Source of the DNA: Camellia lanceoleosa | Taxonomy: Eukaryota; Streptophyta; Magnoliopsida; Ericales; Theaceae | DNA length: 64,000 bases | Assembly: GCA_025200525.1 (NCBI GenBank) | Contig: CM045759.1 | Coordinates: 4,712,001-4,776,000, forward strand | Direction: 5' to 3' | Shown: positions 21,751-34,720 of the stretch, piece after piece | How positions within the stretch are numbered: position 1 is the first letter of the stretch | Layout of the letters: each line of letters starts with the position of its first letter | The notes under the pieces: model-generated | Told to the model about the DNA's origin: nothing | The model's database searches: none | The model's input: only the letters and a program-made list of their open reading frames with translations | Made by a program: the position numbers and the translations under genes

Positions 21751-23494
21751 CTTGCAAAAAGTCACAGCCAAGACCAAATTAGAAAGGTTAATATCAGTAC
21801 AATAGATTGACACATTAGATTAAAATGGCAAAAGCTTGACCTATTCAACTTGCTTAGTGCAGTTTGTTAAAATATTTAGTGAGTGGAAATAAATTAAATA
21901 ACTTCAAAAAATTAGGTATTTAAAAGTTGAGAGGGGGGTGTTTAGCTTTTATTTTTTTATTATTAGCTTTTTAACTGGAGAAAAAAAATTAACTCAGGAA
22001 AAACTATTACTAGCAAGGGTCTTTAGACAAAGAAGACTTTTATTGAGCTTTACTATTAAGGACGTTTGGACCGTGGGCTGGTTGGTTTGGGTCAGTTTGT
22101 GGGAAAAATAAAAAATAAAAAACATAAACTGAAAACTACCTTTGGCAGATTGAGAATTTTTCAACTTCTCTGCAGTAAAAGAAAATCAAATAATTAAAAA
22201 AATTCACAGAATTTTTTGTCTGTATTTTTTTTCAAAATAAACAATTAATCAACTGACTAAAAAAAAAAAAAAATGTATCCAATCCTAAAACTCAAAAGCA
22301 AGCATAATACCGCAGTATCGTTCTCTCACAATTTCATACAATACCTGTCAATACATAAAAAAAAAAAAATTAACCTATAAAATGTTCCTCACCAAAACAT
22401 GCTCTTCATTAAAAGAACTCTTGCACATTATTATAAGGTATATATATAAAATCCTACTACCCAACTTTTTGGTACATAAAAATAATTGAGTTCACACCAT
22501 GTCGGCCCTTGACATGATACGAAATCGAATAAGAATTTTACACCTCAGCAGGTATGATTTAGGGTGTGATTCGGAGTGTGTCCATAGGCTTATTCTATAT
22601 TTTCCTCGGCTTCTATTCTGTTTCTACTATCCTACCTACCAAACATAGCATACAAGACTTGCTTGGAGAGCAGCAGTTGCCAAAAATGCCATTTCCAAAT
22701 GTTTCATCTGATCATCAGTATTCAATCCTCTACCTAACAAACTTCAAAAAAATCTGGCTCACAAGTCACAACAGTGCAAATTACTAAATAATAAAGTGAC
22801 CTAAACTCAGATATGTGTGATGAAGAAGATCAAAATTTCTCAACCCTGCCTGGAAATTAATTTGTTCAGTGAAGCAAAATTTAAAAATACTCTCATCCTA
22901 GCTAGCTAGAACCACAACAAAATAGTTATACTAAGAAGCCTCATGATAATCACTTTTCACATACCAATTTGAGACTGCACTGAACTTCCTTAGGAGCCTC
23001 GAAAAAGGTTTCTACTTTCAAACCCTCTTGAAATTAAGGCAGTTAAGCTTCGGAGTTACAAAATCGGAAGTTGGTCCAATTCAATTCAAAATAAAAGAAG
23101 AGAAAAGGCCACGAACAAAGTTCAATGAAAGACAATACAGGAATTTAGTGAACCTTCTCATTTCCAAGAAAAGAAAATAAAAAATCAGATCATCATATAC
23201 CCAATTCTCAGGACAGTCATCGGCTTACCTGATGGAAATGGCTTTCTTCGTGTTAACGAGTTCCAGATCACATGATGTTTGACATTTCTGCTTCTTATTG
23301 GAGTTGATTTTGATGCCATAAAAGACTATTTGAGCACAAATGATCAGTTTCATTGTGGGCTATATATCAATATGACAATAAGATATGAAACTTTGCACAA
23401 CAAACTATACGAAGCTTTATGAGTTCCAAGAATAGAAGAGATGTTCGGTGAAGACAGACCTAGATGGCAGTGAAAAAGGTTTTTGGGTTTTGCT
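21751..23494. other. interior of CACTA B without recognised genes
   Basis: AT-rich DNA with many poly-A/poly-T runs. Segments near 22540-22790 and 22980-23300 are less AT-biased and could be further captured introns or UTR, but no exon is convincing. Confidence 0.4.
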
Positions 23495-23867
23495 CTAACT
23501 TGTACGGCGAACTTCACCACCTTGTCTTGTGCTTATCGTACTAATGCTTAAAGGGGCAGTACTCTGACTTGACAGCTGGACATCAGAAAGTGATGCAGAA
23601 CCAGTTTGTGAAAAGATCAAACCAACTGAACTACTTGAAGTGTTTCCAAAAGAAGGCATTCTACTTGAATGGGGGTTAGACCCTGAAATAAAAACGATGG
23701 AGCCATAGTAGCAAGAGAAGGCCCAACCATGTAGGGAGCAACCGACATGTCTGTAAGAGATGAAGCTGATGGACTATATCTTACTGTTCCCATTGGATGA
23801 TCAAATTTGCAAGTGCGCCCGAACTTGCAGTATCCATTTTGCAGATAGAAAGCACAAGGTTGCACCC
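23495..23867 (-). pseudogene. captured last exon of a CCCH zinc-finger protein gene (ZFN1-like)
   Basis: Minus-strand exon with an intact 3' splice site (ATGAACAG before 23867). It begins with the last CCCH zinc finger (CAFYLQNGYCKFGRTCKFDH, spacing C-x7-C-x5-C-x3-H as expected). PMGTVRYSPSASSLTDMSVA and a Ser-rich tail follow. A one-base indel in a T run near 23690 shifts the frame. In the next frame the family-like C-terminus continues (SSSSVGLIFSQTGSASLSDV) to RQGGEVRRTS and a TAG at 23495-23497. Upstream exons are not seen in the element. These plant nuclear proteins bind RNA or DNA through tandem CCCH fingers. The identification is strong; the exact paralogue is open. Confidence 0.85.
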
Positions 23868-24457
23868 CTGTTCATTGAAGGAAAAATCAGATGGAACAAT
23901 TTAAAAAAAAAAAAAATACATTAGTTGACAAAAGAGTGAGAGAAAGAAATATAAAAAAGCATGAATACATAATGAAATGAAATACAATCACAACATGCCT
24001 TTTTCATTTAAAAGCAAATCCACCACTAGCACCAAGATGTCAAGAACTGAAGATATTAACTAGAATAACCCTTTTAAACCTAGGGACTAGAAGTCCATGA
24101 ATCTAATCAGAGACCATTGCAAAATATGCAAGCAATCAAATTTCTGCATAGAACCCAAAAACAGTGCAACAGCTCATGGAATGGTTGTAAACATCTATGA
24201 ACCAAAAACTAAAGTTAATGAATAAGAACAAGAGCCAACCATTTAATAATCATTTGTTAATACATACCCCATAGAGGCAGATCGTCTGAACAATATTCAG
24301 CATGCCGGAAACCAAGAAGAAGAAGATCAAAATAGGGCAACATAAGTGAAGAATAGAGCTCCAACAAATATATAAGATATTATTGATAGTCATCTCAATA
24401 CAATTGCATATTGATAGTATTACACCAAAAGCCCAAACTGTATATAAAATAGCCCAC

Positions 24458-24491
<34 letters not shown>

Positions 24492-26700
24492 CAAACCATT
24501 TGGGATTGAGGAACAAAGGGGAGCATTTACATCGATCTCAGCAACAATGCTAGCATCTTCGTGTCCAAATGAATGCAAAACCCAGAAGAAAAAAACATGA
24601 GGAGACAGAAATAGGATGAGAAATCAAGGGGAAAAAGAAGGAAAGGCATGGAAGAGGGAAGAGCTTACATAAGAGAGACAAGTCTGAACGAGCAAAAATC
24701 AAGCAGCAGGAGAGGAGAGAGAAGTTTGGGACTGGTTCTCTTGTTAGTAGCAGAGTTTCCACAGACTAAAGCAAGGGTAGTCTGTGATTCATCCTCGTTT
24801 TCATCAACAACATCTATTCCCTAGTTACAGGGATGATGATCTCTCTGATAGTGCACCATCTTCTTCTACAACAGTGCAGAAACAGAGAGAGAGAAAGAGA
24901 ATAGAACAAATGGGGTTTTGGTTCTTTGATGGAAGGGTTTCTGGTGTTGCTCTGGTTATTGGAATGGGCGTATATATATCTTGAGCTGAGATTTTGTACA
25001 AATGGGTCAGCCCGACCTGATCCAATCCACCCACATTACAATGTCCTCCAGATGAAATTATGGAATATTGCAGAGACTATGGAAGCAAAATTAAGGTCGT
25101 TTGGCCTAATAGTAACAATTTGCCGAAGGTGGGAAAACAACCTGCAGATTGCTGCTGCCGGGTTGAAGTATCAGCTGAAGTACTCTGCAAGATGACTAAA
25201 AGAGAAGTCCAACACAAATTTGCTTAATTACATATAGCTAAGAGGAGGCTGAACTTCAAAACCAAAACCACATTCTCTTAGGATTGTATGAATAAGTAAC
25301 AACAAATGGTGTACTGAGTCACCACAATTAACAAGAAATAAACTAATCTTCCAAGATAATAGACAATTCTTGTGAAAGAGACTAGATCGTGTGGCAATTT
25401 ACCAATAATTTTGCATCTCAACTCAATTCAACAAATCCAAGATAAAATTCATTTCTTCTTTAATTTTATATACCAAAGGAATAGCACTGTTTTGTATACC
25501 AAAGAGTTTGATGTAGTTGAATGATGGTTCAAACAAATACAATAGGAGCTGGACCCAAACACCAAGATCAAAGCTGAAATTATGCAAAATTAAATGTCTA
25601 AACAAAATAAATAACTACTGATCACTCAATAGATTGACAAATATATACTACCACTGTCCCATTTTTTCTAAAATCAAGTGCAAGAGATTAATGCATAAAA
25701 TACTTGAAACTATTTATCAAAGTTTTCTTGTAGTGACAGTGGAGTTGGACATGAAATCAAAGTTTGATTATACCCACTTACATATAGTTTATTTATCAAT
25801 CATGACAATAAGATTATATACAACATCTCATATTTAACAAACTCAAGAAGCAAAAATTAAGGGAAAAAAATGAGATAACATGTAACCTCAAACACCAAAC
25901 TTAGAGAGAGTTTACCCCTTAATTGTAGTATGAGTCTTGTTTCTAAATAAGACTTATCAATTAAACTAAAAATTGATACAATTTTAAGAAAAATCAAAGG
26001 GAAAATTGATGTATTAGAACATAGGAGATTAAATTGACACAGAGAAACAAATTACAAGAACTAGAGTATATATCAAACTTGTGTTTTATCTATCTATTAA
26101 TTTAATTTTCTTACCCAAATACAATATCTACAAGAATCACATGCATGATACATGGCAGTGTTGTGAAAAATCACATCAGAATTTTTTCAAATGAACAAGT
26201 AATAGAACCCTCAAATCAGTCTTAGCACAACCACTAAGCATGGTTGGACTCACTCAGGTTTTTCAATATCGGAGAAGGACAGCAACACGGAACAGAATAC
26301 TGAAACAGAGAAGCCTTGCAATATAAACTTAGAGATGATAAGTACACAATAACTCAAGTAAATTCATAAGGAAGCAATCACTCAAGTTCAACATCATAGC
26401 ATCACATATTGAATTTCAAGATTTGACAATTATAAATTCATATTCAAATTCAAATCAAATGAACACATGGATTCAAATTGAAATCTCTCACAACAAATTT
26501 ATAATTAAATATGAACTTCAAGATCAGAGAGCGAATTTACCGCCTAAAATCGCACGGGGCAAGTCAAGCAAGATGAGAGTTGATCCAAACCCTAAGAGGA
26601 GGTTCAAGATTGTAAACCCTAGGAGAAGAATCAACGTAATGAAGATCTTGAGAGAAAGAGAGAGAACTTCGACACCGAAATCGAGATTGTAGACAGTAGT
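23868..26700. other. interior of CACTA B: intron-like DNA and small unrecognised frames
   Basis: The DNA right of the zinc-finger exon reads like its intron on the minus strand. A TA run and a GA run adjoin at about 24455-24492. 24780-25200 has lower AT bias and short frames (such as MIHPRFHQQHLFPSYRDDDL), unrecognised. TTTTCTTGTAGTG at about 25721-25733 resembles a CACTA end, but no partner was found. Confidence 0.35.
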
Positions 26701-27130
26701 GCTCACCTTAGTAGACGATGCAGATGGTGATGGTGGTGGTGGTGGTGGTGGAGCTTCGAAATCGAGAGAGAGAGAGAGAGAGAGAGAGCTTCGAAATCGA
26801 AATCACCTAGTTGAAGAAGGTTGAATTGTATCTTCCAAATCGAAATTGAAATCAATTCAGCTCTACGAAATCGATTTTGCTCTACGAAATCGAAATCAGT
26901 TTGAGATTGGATCACCGAACTTCGAAATCGAAATCACTTTAAGGGTTTAGAGAGAGCGAGCGAGCGAGATTCACTTTAAGGTTGAATCGTAATCTCTGAA
27001 GGGTTTAGAGAGAGCAAGCGATATTCATACATTTGTGTTTCTCAGATTTGAAAGAGTGAGAGTGAGAAGAAGGGTTTCTCAGATTTAGAATGAGGGTTTG
27101 AAGAGGGAGAGAGCGCGTGACAGGGGGATA
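26701..27130 (-). promoter_or_regulatory. leader-like repeats inside CACTA B
   Basis: A GGT trinucleotide run (about 26727-26751), a GA run (about 26765-26788) and several copies of CTTCGAAATCGAAATCAC. Read on the minus strand this is CT-rich and leader-like, upstream of the captured zinc-finger exon. It could drive transcription through the cargo; no promoter element is certain. Confidence 0.3.
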
Positions 27131-27413
27131 ACATTTGAAGGCAATTTTAAACGTCTTCTATCAGTTAAACGGTACCGCTTTATTTAAATCAAAATGCAAC
27201 GTTTATAAAACGTCGTTAAATATTAAAAAATGTGATGTTTAACAAAACGTCGTTAAAAAAATGCCGTTAAATCACACATTTCTTGTAGTGAAAAACAAAA
27301 ACAAAAATAAAAACAAAAAAATCTAATACAATTGAGTTTCAAATCATAACAAGAAAGCTAAATAATGCAGCAAACAATTGGAAAATTACAAAATTTAATA
27401 AGAGTGCAATACC

Positions 27414-28670
27414 CACTACTAGAAAAGTGGTATTTTGTGACTAATTTTTTGCAACGGATTATTTTACTGTCACAAAAAATAATATTTGCAACCACAAGTT
27501 CATTATTTTTTTCTTTTACTATTTATTTTGCATTTTTCTTATTCCTATGCCCTAACCCTTTTCACTATGACTTTCCCGACAATTCACAAACAAACAGAGA
27601 TCTCTGTCACTTTCGCTCGCCATGGTCGTGCTCTCACTCTCTCTCTCTCTCTTCCTCTCTCTCTAAGATTGTGATGAGAAGCAACAGACAACAACGCCAG
27701 AGCTACTAGGGTTTAATGATCAGAAACCAGTAGAGATCATCCGCATTCAGACCTCGAGATGCCAGCCTCGATTCTGTCATCTTCACCGTCGAATCCAACT
27801 TCAACCTCTCAGTCTTGCGCTCTCTTTTTATGGTTTTTTTGAAATATATTTTTCATTCATTGTCACTCAGATTGCCCCTTGGATTGTCCAAAATGATCTC
27901 TCTAGGGCAACACAAAATCAACATTTTTAGGTATTTCTTTCGATTAATCTCTGGCATGTTTTTTTTTTCCTCTCTCTATATATTCTTTGTATTTTGCAGC
28001 AATTTATGCATATATATTTATTGAAATTGAAATTATTAATTTTTTGTGCATAATGGAGTTTGATCCGTTGGTGATTTAAGTACGATTCTGTGTTTTCTAC
28101 ACTAATGTGTTACAAATACTACTCATATACTTTAATTTAATTTTGTTCAATTTTAATGAAATAAGAAATTCTTAGCCTACTTGAGATCGTTCTGGTAGAT
28201 GCTTACTTCACATTTTTTTTTTTTTTTTGCTGGGAATTTGGAGCAACATTATTTGGATTTTTTTTATTTTAATTTAATTTTGTTTACTTGTTTGTTGCTT
28301 TTATGTTATACTTCCAATTTTATTATGTCTCTCTTTTCTTTTACATTTTTGTTCTTTTTGTTTATAATAGTAAAGTTCAATTGTGTTTCTGTTTGGTGGT
28401 GATGAGATAAGTTGAAGTTTTGTTTGTTTGGATTGCAATTAATTTTGAAATTCCATAGCAGAGAGGATGTAATTGAGGTTCCAATTGTGTTCATGAATAA
28501 CATGTCAATATGTCATGAATTTTGAAGGAAACATTTTTGTGTGTTGTTTTTTTCTTAGTATCTACCAGTTTAGTTGGAATTTTTGGGAAAATTATTATTC
28601 CCTTGGCAATAAATTGAGCCTTCAATGTACTTAACTAAAAAATAAATATATACTGAGCCTTTGGGAATTT
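27414..28670 (+). mobile_element. CACTA-like terminus C and gene-5'-end-like DNA
   Basis: Starts CACTACTAGAAAAGTGG directly after duplication copy 2. Words such as TTTTGTGACTAATTTTTTGC and CTGTCACAAAAAATAATATT follow, a usual CACTA end with subterminal inverted words. The right end is not found; a truncated copia begins near 28671. From 27598 there is a CT-run leader and an ATG at 27673 with MRSNRQQRQSY then a stop. A frame near 27760-27815 reads DASLDSVIFTVESNFNL, which looks like real protein, with shifts between. This may be another captured host gene 5' end. The remaining T-rich DNA (27820-28660) is intron-like. Confidence 0.5.
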
Positions 28671-31237
28671 TTGAATGGGGCAATCAAATTGATACAATAT
28701 GCTCTCATTTCTTTTAATAAAAATGTTGCTTCTAGGAAAGAAAATGTTTTGGAGTTAATTCATTCGAATGTTTGTGGTCCTTTAAAAGTTAGAACACATA
28801 GTGGTGCACTTTATTTTGTTACTTTCATTGATGATTATTCAAGAAAAGTTTGGATTTTTATACTAAAAACTGAAGATCAAGTTCTAGAAGTATTTAAGCA
28901 CTTTCAAGCCATGGTTAAAAGAGAAACATGGCAGAAATTGAAGTGCATCCGATCAGACAATGGTGGTGAATACATTGGGCCATTTGATGAGTATTGTCGC
29001 AGCCAAGGTGTTTGGCACTAAAAGATAGTTAAGAAGACTCCTCAACAAAATGGCGTTGCCGAGAGGATGAACTGCACCATTGTGGAAAGAACAAGGTGTC
29101 TGCTTTCCCATGCTAAATTGCCAAGATCCTTTTGGGGTGAGGCAATGAGGACAGTGGTTGACGTGATCAATTTGTCTTATTCCTATCCTTTGAATGGTGA
29201 TGTTCCCGAAAGAGTTTGGACCGATAAAGATGTGTCTTATGAGCACTTGAGAGTGTTTGGTTGTCGAGCTTTTGTTCACATTCCAAAAGATGAGAGGTCC
29301 AAGCTTGATAGCAAGTCAAGACAATGCATTTTTCTTGGCTATGGGCATGATGAATTTGGTTATAGATTGTGACATCTAGTCGACAAGAAAGTTATCTGAA
29401 GTCATGATGTTGTGTTTCTTGAAGACCAAACAATTGAAGACTTTGGCAAAGGTGATCAACCTGAGTCAAAAACTAGTGATCTCATTGACATAGATCCATC
29501 TCCTTCATCTTCGGTGGATGATGAAAATGGGTAGATGTGCAGTCACCTCTTGAAGATGTGGAGGATGATTCTAATCCTAATGAAGTCGAGCCTGAAATTG
29601 AGGAAGATCATCTAACTCAAGAACCACCATCACAACTTGAGTTGAGGAAATCTACAAGGGACTGACAACCTTCAAGAAAGTATCCTCCCAATGAATTTGT
29701 ATTGATATCCAATCAAGGGGAGCCTGAGAGCTCCCAATAAGCAATTGAGCATATAAAGAAAGATGATTGGAAAAGGGTCATGGAAAAGAAGATGAATTCC
29801 TTACTTGAAAATCGCACTTATGATTTAGTGAAATTGTCTAAGGGAAGGAAAATTATGAAAAATAAGTGGGTTTTCAAATTGAAGAATGATGGCAAGAATC
29901 TGAGGTACAAAGCACGTCTTGTTGTGAAAGGCTTTGGGGAAAAGAAAGGTATTGACTTTGATGAGATTTTCTTGCCAGTTGTGAAGATGTCTTCTATTCG
30001 GGTTGTACTTGGCATGGCTACAAGTATGAACCTTGAAGTTGAACAACTTGATGTGAAGACTGCATTTCTTCATGGTGATCTTGAAGAAGAAATTTACATG
30101 GAGCAACCGGAGGGTTTTGTGGAGAAAGGGAAAGAGAAATTTGTTTGCAAATTGAAAAAAAGTTTGTATGGCCTCAAGCAAGCCCCGCGACAATGGTACA
30201 AAAAATTTGACTCTTTCATGATGAATAATGGTTTTTCTAAAACCACTTCGGACCATTGTGTGTTTGTGAAAAAAATTTTGGATGGTAAATTTATTATTCT
30301 TTTGCTTTATGTTGATGACATGTTAATTGTGGGTCAAGATTACACTATGATTAACAGGTTGAAACTGGAGTTGAGCAAGTCTTTTATTATAAAAGATTTG
30401 GGACCAAAAAAGTACATATTTGGTATGAAAATTGTTCGTGATCGCAAAAAGGGACTGATTTGGTTGTCTCAAGAAAGCTACATTGAGAAAGTTCTTGAGA
30501 GGTTCAACATGGATAAAGCAAAGCCGGTTGGTTGTCTACTTGTAGGTCACTTCAAGCTTAGTTCAAAATCAATGTCCTACAAGTGAGAAAGACAAGGAAG
30601 AGATGCAGAAAATTCCTTATGCTTCAGCAGTTGGTTGTTTGATGTATGCCATGGTTTGTACAAGGCCGGATATTGCTCACACTGTTGGTGTTTTCTCTCT
30701 AATCCGGGTAAAGAACATTGGGCAGGGGCAAAATGGATTCTAAGATATCTTCGAGAGACTTCGAAGGTGTGTTTGTGTTTTAAGGATGGTAAGCCGATAT
30801 TTGATAGGTTCACGGATTCTGACATGGCCTGTGATGTTCATTCTAGGAAATCTACTTCGGGGTATGTGATGACATTTGTAGGGGGAGCTGTGGTATGGAA
30901 ATCTAAATTACAAAAATGTGTTGCTCTCTCAACTACCAAAGTTGAATTTATTGCCATTACAGAAGCTTGTAAAGAAGAGTTATGGTTGAAGAAATTTTTG
31001 CAAGAATTAGGTGTGAAGCAAGAAAGGTATGTGCTTTATTGTGATAGTCAAAGTGCTATTCATTTCAGTAAAAATTCTACTTTTCATTCGAGATCGAAAC
31101 CCATTGATGTAAGATATCATTGGATTCGTGATGTGTTAGATTCGAAATTGTTGCAACTCGAAAAGGTTCATACAAATGGTAATATTTCGAATATGTTGAC
31201 AAAGACTTTGTCAAGGGACAAGCATTTGAAGTGTTGA
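28671..31237 (+). pseudogene. pol: Tork-type copia pol, 5'-truncated and broken
   Basis: Plus-strand Ty1-copia polyprotein starting inside the integrase region. Integrase core: ELIHSNVCGPLKV, FIDDYSRKVWIF and SDNGGEY (about 28750-28975). A TAA at about 29020 and a TGA near 29397 break it. Reverse transcriptase (29780-30586) has LDVKTAFLHGDLEEEIYMEQ, SLYGLKQAPRQWY and an intact LLLYVDDML. A frame change near 30570 and another near 30695 follow. RNase H (30635-31237) shows FTDSDMACDVHSRKSTSGY, CDSQSAIHFSKN and MLTKTLSRDK. Gag, protease and the 5' LTR are missing. The family resembles the two minus-strand copia elements further on. Confidence 0.88.
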
Positions 31238-31534
31238 ACTTTGGCGGATATGATTGATGTCTCCACCTAAGTCGGTAGGGGGAGAATTATTAGGTATGCC
31301 TCCTTATTGGAGTTTGAGACCCAATTGATTTGTTAAAAGAATTTTAATTTGGTTTGGTTTGGTTTGGGTATAATATATTTTTAATATATTATATCTAACT
31401 TTTGGAGGCCCAATGGGTATTTAATAATTATTTGATAATAGTTAGGAATTGAATAAAAATCTTAGAATCAACAATATATAAATATTGTTTTGTATTTTCG
31501 AAAAGTGGGAGTTGTGCGGCTGTTCTATTATTTT

Positions 31535-31996
31535 TGTAAATCAGAAAGCATAGTAAATACGCAGCGGATGAAAATGTTTAGATCATACCTTTTAGCGAAG
31601 AACCTCGTGGGTAAATCACGTGCTTCCTGAATGATTAATCAACCCAACAGTGGAGTGATATTACAGAATGAATATCACCCACACAATTCACAGTGCAAAA
31701 GACTTTATCGTTGTTTTTGGGAGAGAGTCAGAGAGAGAGGAGAGTCTGGGAAAAAAAGGTTATGGGTAAAAATCCCATAACGTATCTGATATATGTATAT
31801 ACAATATCTGATTCAATATCTGATATATAACCAAATATCTATCTTATCATATCAATTATATGATAGACATATATATATCTTGAGTGGTTATCCAAATAAG
31901 TTTGAATTAAAATTCAAACTTGCATGGATAAGGTTCAAGAGGTTCAGGCTCAAAAAGCTCAAAGGGCCATGCCACATGGGCGCCCAATTTCTAATA
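31535..31996 (-). repeat. 3' LTR of the LARD
   Basis: 462 bp. Starts TGTAAATCAGAAAGC. Its last bases are TAATA where the other copy has TAACA. It differs from the right LTR by about three substitutions and one 9 bp indel near 31585. The polypurine-tract complement TCTCCCACTCGC follows at 31997. Confidence 0.88.
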
Positions 31997-34024
31997 TCTC
32001 CCACTCGCACATGAGTTGGCATGACACTGCCACATCTCTATCTCAATCTCCCCAAAAATGAACAATCTCATACTAGCCAATGCACCGTGCGACTGCTGAG
32101 AACACCTGCATGTGGGAGCTCTATACTAGAAACTCAAAATGAGCCAGCATAGAGACATCAACCCAAAAGGAACAAAAATAGTGTCTCATATACCCCAGAC
32201 CCATCTAATTACACCGTCCAAAAACATCTCTAATCCCTCAAAAAGAGCATGTTTGACCCTCTCAATTCTTGCAATATATTCACACTCAATTCGCCTCTCA
32301 TACAGAGCGATGTGAGTTGCCGACAATGAATATACAACAATGGTGGTGTAATACTAGATGATCTTCCCTTTGCACTCATGCCATTTAGTTTAGGATTGAC
32401 CGCTTTCCCAGTGATGTCCCTTAAGGCCGAATCATACATGACCGCAGGCAACATACCAAAGTAGCAGAACATCAACCCCTTACCTTATGACATAGTCAAA
32501 AGTCACAAAAGGGTAATGACACATAAGACTCACACGGTGAGAAAACAGGGATCCATTCTCTCACCTCATTACTTGGTCGCCAAGCACATGTAGTATGAAT
32601 ACATGCTATGGTGGAGTAACTCTTCCAAAAGAGTGACGTCATACTCGATACACCGTACAGATATTAGTCTAGTCGCTTTCTAGCGCCTAACCCGAATTCT
32701 CTATTTGTTTCTTTCTAGGCGCCAAATGAGATCTCGCATCTGGCTAATCATAACAGGCACAACATGGAAAGTGGGTACTAACATCCATGTTTGGTCCTTA
32801 ACACGACCTCATCTTGGTTGTAACCAAGGCGACATGCGTAGTGGATAATTTCAGTCTCTCTTGGTTCTAAACAAAAATAAACCACTAGTCTCATCCTTGC
32901 TCGCTCCTAAGCGCCAAGGGCGATTGCTCGTGTGAGTGAGCCAATCTTGCCTGCTAACATCATCATCTGCTAATCATTATGACACAAATCATAATAGTGT
33001 CAACATCCCATCATCTCAAAATAAGTGATCGATTTTTTTTTTAAAAAAAAAATGACCACAGCTTGCGCAATTCTAGATTCCAAACATAAGCCTTATCAGC
33101 ACCTCTTGCGATAAGCATATACAATGGAATCCTCCATGTGCGCCTCACATGAAGTGATTTAAGATCACTACCTCTTGCGCAATATCCTCTCTAAAGATAT
33201 TTTGGTGACCAATTTGCGTTCATTCTTGATGCGCCCAATTAGCGCAGATGCGCCCAAATAGTGCATAGAATCTTACAAGGAGCAAATTAATATACTACTA
33301 GTAAAGCATTCTATCCACAATCTAACGAGCAAGGTCAATGTCTAAACAATTCAATTGACCATTTACCAAAGATAGCACTTATTATGCTGAATACGCCCAC
33401 ATAGCGTACTTTAGGCTCCCACAACAAAGAAAAGATCAAGGAATATAGGTCATTTGTTTATCTTAAAGACAATCCGAGGATTCACTCAATAGCTAAGACT
33501 CTAGCTTTTATCGATAGGTAAGTCAATGGGTTTGCGATTTTGCATCTAGAATCGTTTTAGGATATTCCTTATGTAAGTCATCGAAGACAAAACATGAATT
33601 CTCCCAAAACAATCCCTAAGGATCGTATATCCGAGCATATAAATTACATCACCCATGTCCATCATATCTAAAATAGAGGACTGCCCATCCTAGGTGGCGA
33701 CAACTCTATAAATTCCTGGCTTATAATGACTAAGTAAGGAAAAACTTCTTTTGGACCATTGATCATGCCTCAGTGGTCTTCATCGATTATCGTTTGCCTA
33801 TCATGGCTTGACGAAATCTAGGAACCACTATTTGGATAACTGTTTTAGGTCAGAAAAGATTTATTGGAACTAGCAACCTTTTGCGCCAGAACTTTTCACC
33901 ATAAAAACAGAAGGTAAATCCCTACGGATCTACTTATCCAATTCTCCAACGAGAAGTTGGGTCACAATGTCCACAAATTAATGTTCCGAACTTATGTCAA
34001 TCATAGCTTAAGTCAAAATAACCT

Positions 34025-34720
34025 CACTCCCTAGGAGGAAGTCAAATTAACCTCACTCCCCAGGAGGAAGTCTTCTCATGGTCTACACTTTCCTCAATGG
34101 TGCGACTTTTCAGTGTCTAGCGAGCCTTATGCCTCAACAATGACTATCCAAATTACGCATAACTTTAGAACAGTTTCGCGTCATAATGGAAAGTCAACCA
34201 AATTATAGAAATGGTTAATCCTCAAAGACTTTGTCTTAAATTGCGCAACATTAATCCACTTTCTAAAAACAGGGGACTAGAGCCTTTGGCATTATCCTAG
34301 GCTTTTTATCATCTTGTGGAGCAATCATGAATGTTTCCTTCTCAATCACCCAGTGATGACATGGAAAATTTTCATATTCGCTACCACGCAACTAAGAATG
34401 TAGAGTATTTTTCTCTAATGAAGTAATCCATTAGTAGGCACATCGCTCCCACTGTCCCTAGGATATTGGAAATTTCTTTCCATTCTCAACTAGGCTACAT
34501 AAAAGCGCTATGCTTAGAATTCTCTATCTTATAGAGTTCCAAAACTCTATACACGTCACCTTTACTAAGAAAACTTTATGTGACTTAGTTACACTACCAC
34601 AAAGCTGCTTACCTATATGCATATGACCCGGAGGATTTACATGACAGCATACAATAATGCGCCACACAACCCTATGTGTTTACAAGACAGCATACAATAA
34701 TGCGCTATAGAACCTTAGGT
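34025..34720. repeat. short duplications inside the LARD
   Basis: CCTCACTCCC(T/C)AGGAGGAAGTC occurs twice about 34 bp apart (34023 and 34057). GACAGCATACAATAATGCGC occurs twice about 44 bp apart (near 34642 and 34686). No open frame is associated. Confidence 0.75.

Larger units (their letters stand above)
21069..27290. mobile_element. CACTA element B, 6.2 kb, carrying host-gene DNA
   Basis: The left end is CACTGCTGGAAAATTG...TTTAACGGCG. The right end, read inward, is CACTACAAGAAATGTGTGAT then TTAACGGC. Both are followed by subterminal repeats of AACGGCGTT, ACGCCGC or AACGTCGTT (21090-21390 and 27140-27270). AAA flanks both sides (21066-21068 and 27291-27293), fitting a 3 bp target site, though A-rich flanks make this weak alone. 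The left terminus is mutated (CACTGC for CACTAC). No transposase frame is seen, so it is non-autonomous. The interior carries one clear host exon (23495-23867, minus), a weaker one at 21627-21750, and a GA-rich promoter/leader-like region at 26700-27120. Confidence 0.82.

Noticed and set aside
22566..22787. 73-codon frame in CACTA B
   Set aside because: No domain, no splice context, AT-rich; chance.
25721..25733. TTTTCTTGTAGTG as the right end of a CACTA element
   Set aside because: No subterminal repeats or matching left end; it lies inside CACTA B, whose borders are fixed by the split duplication.
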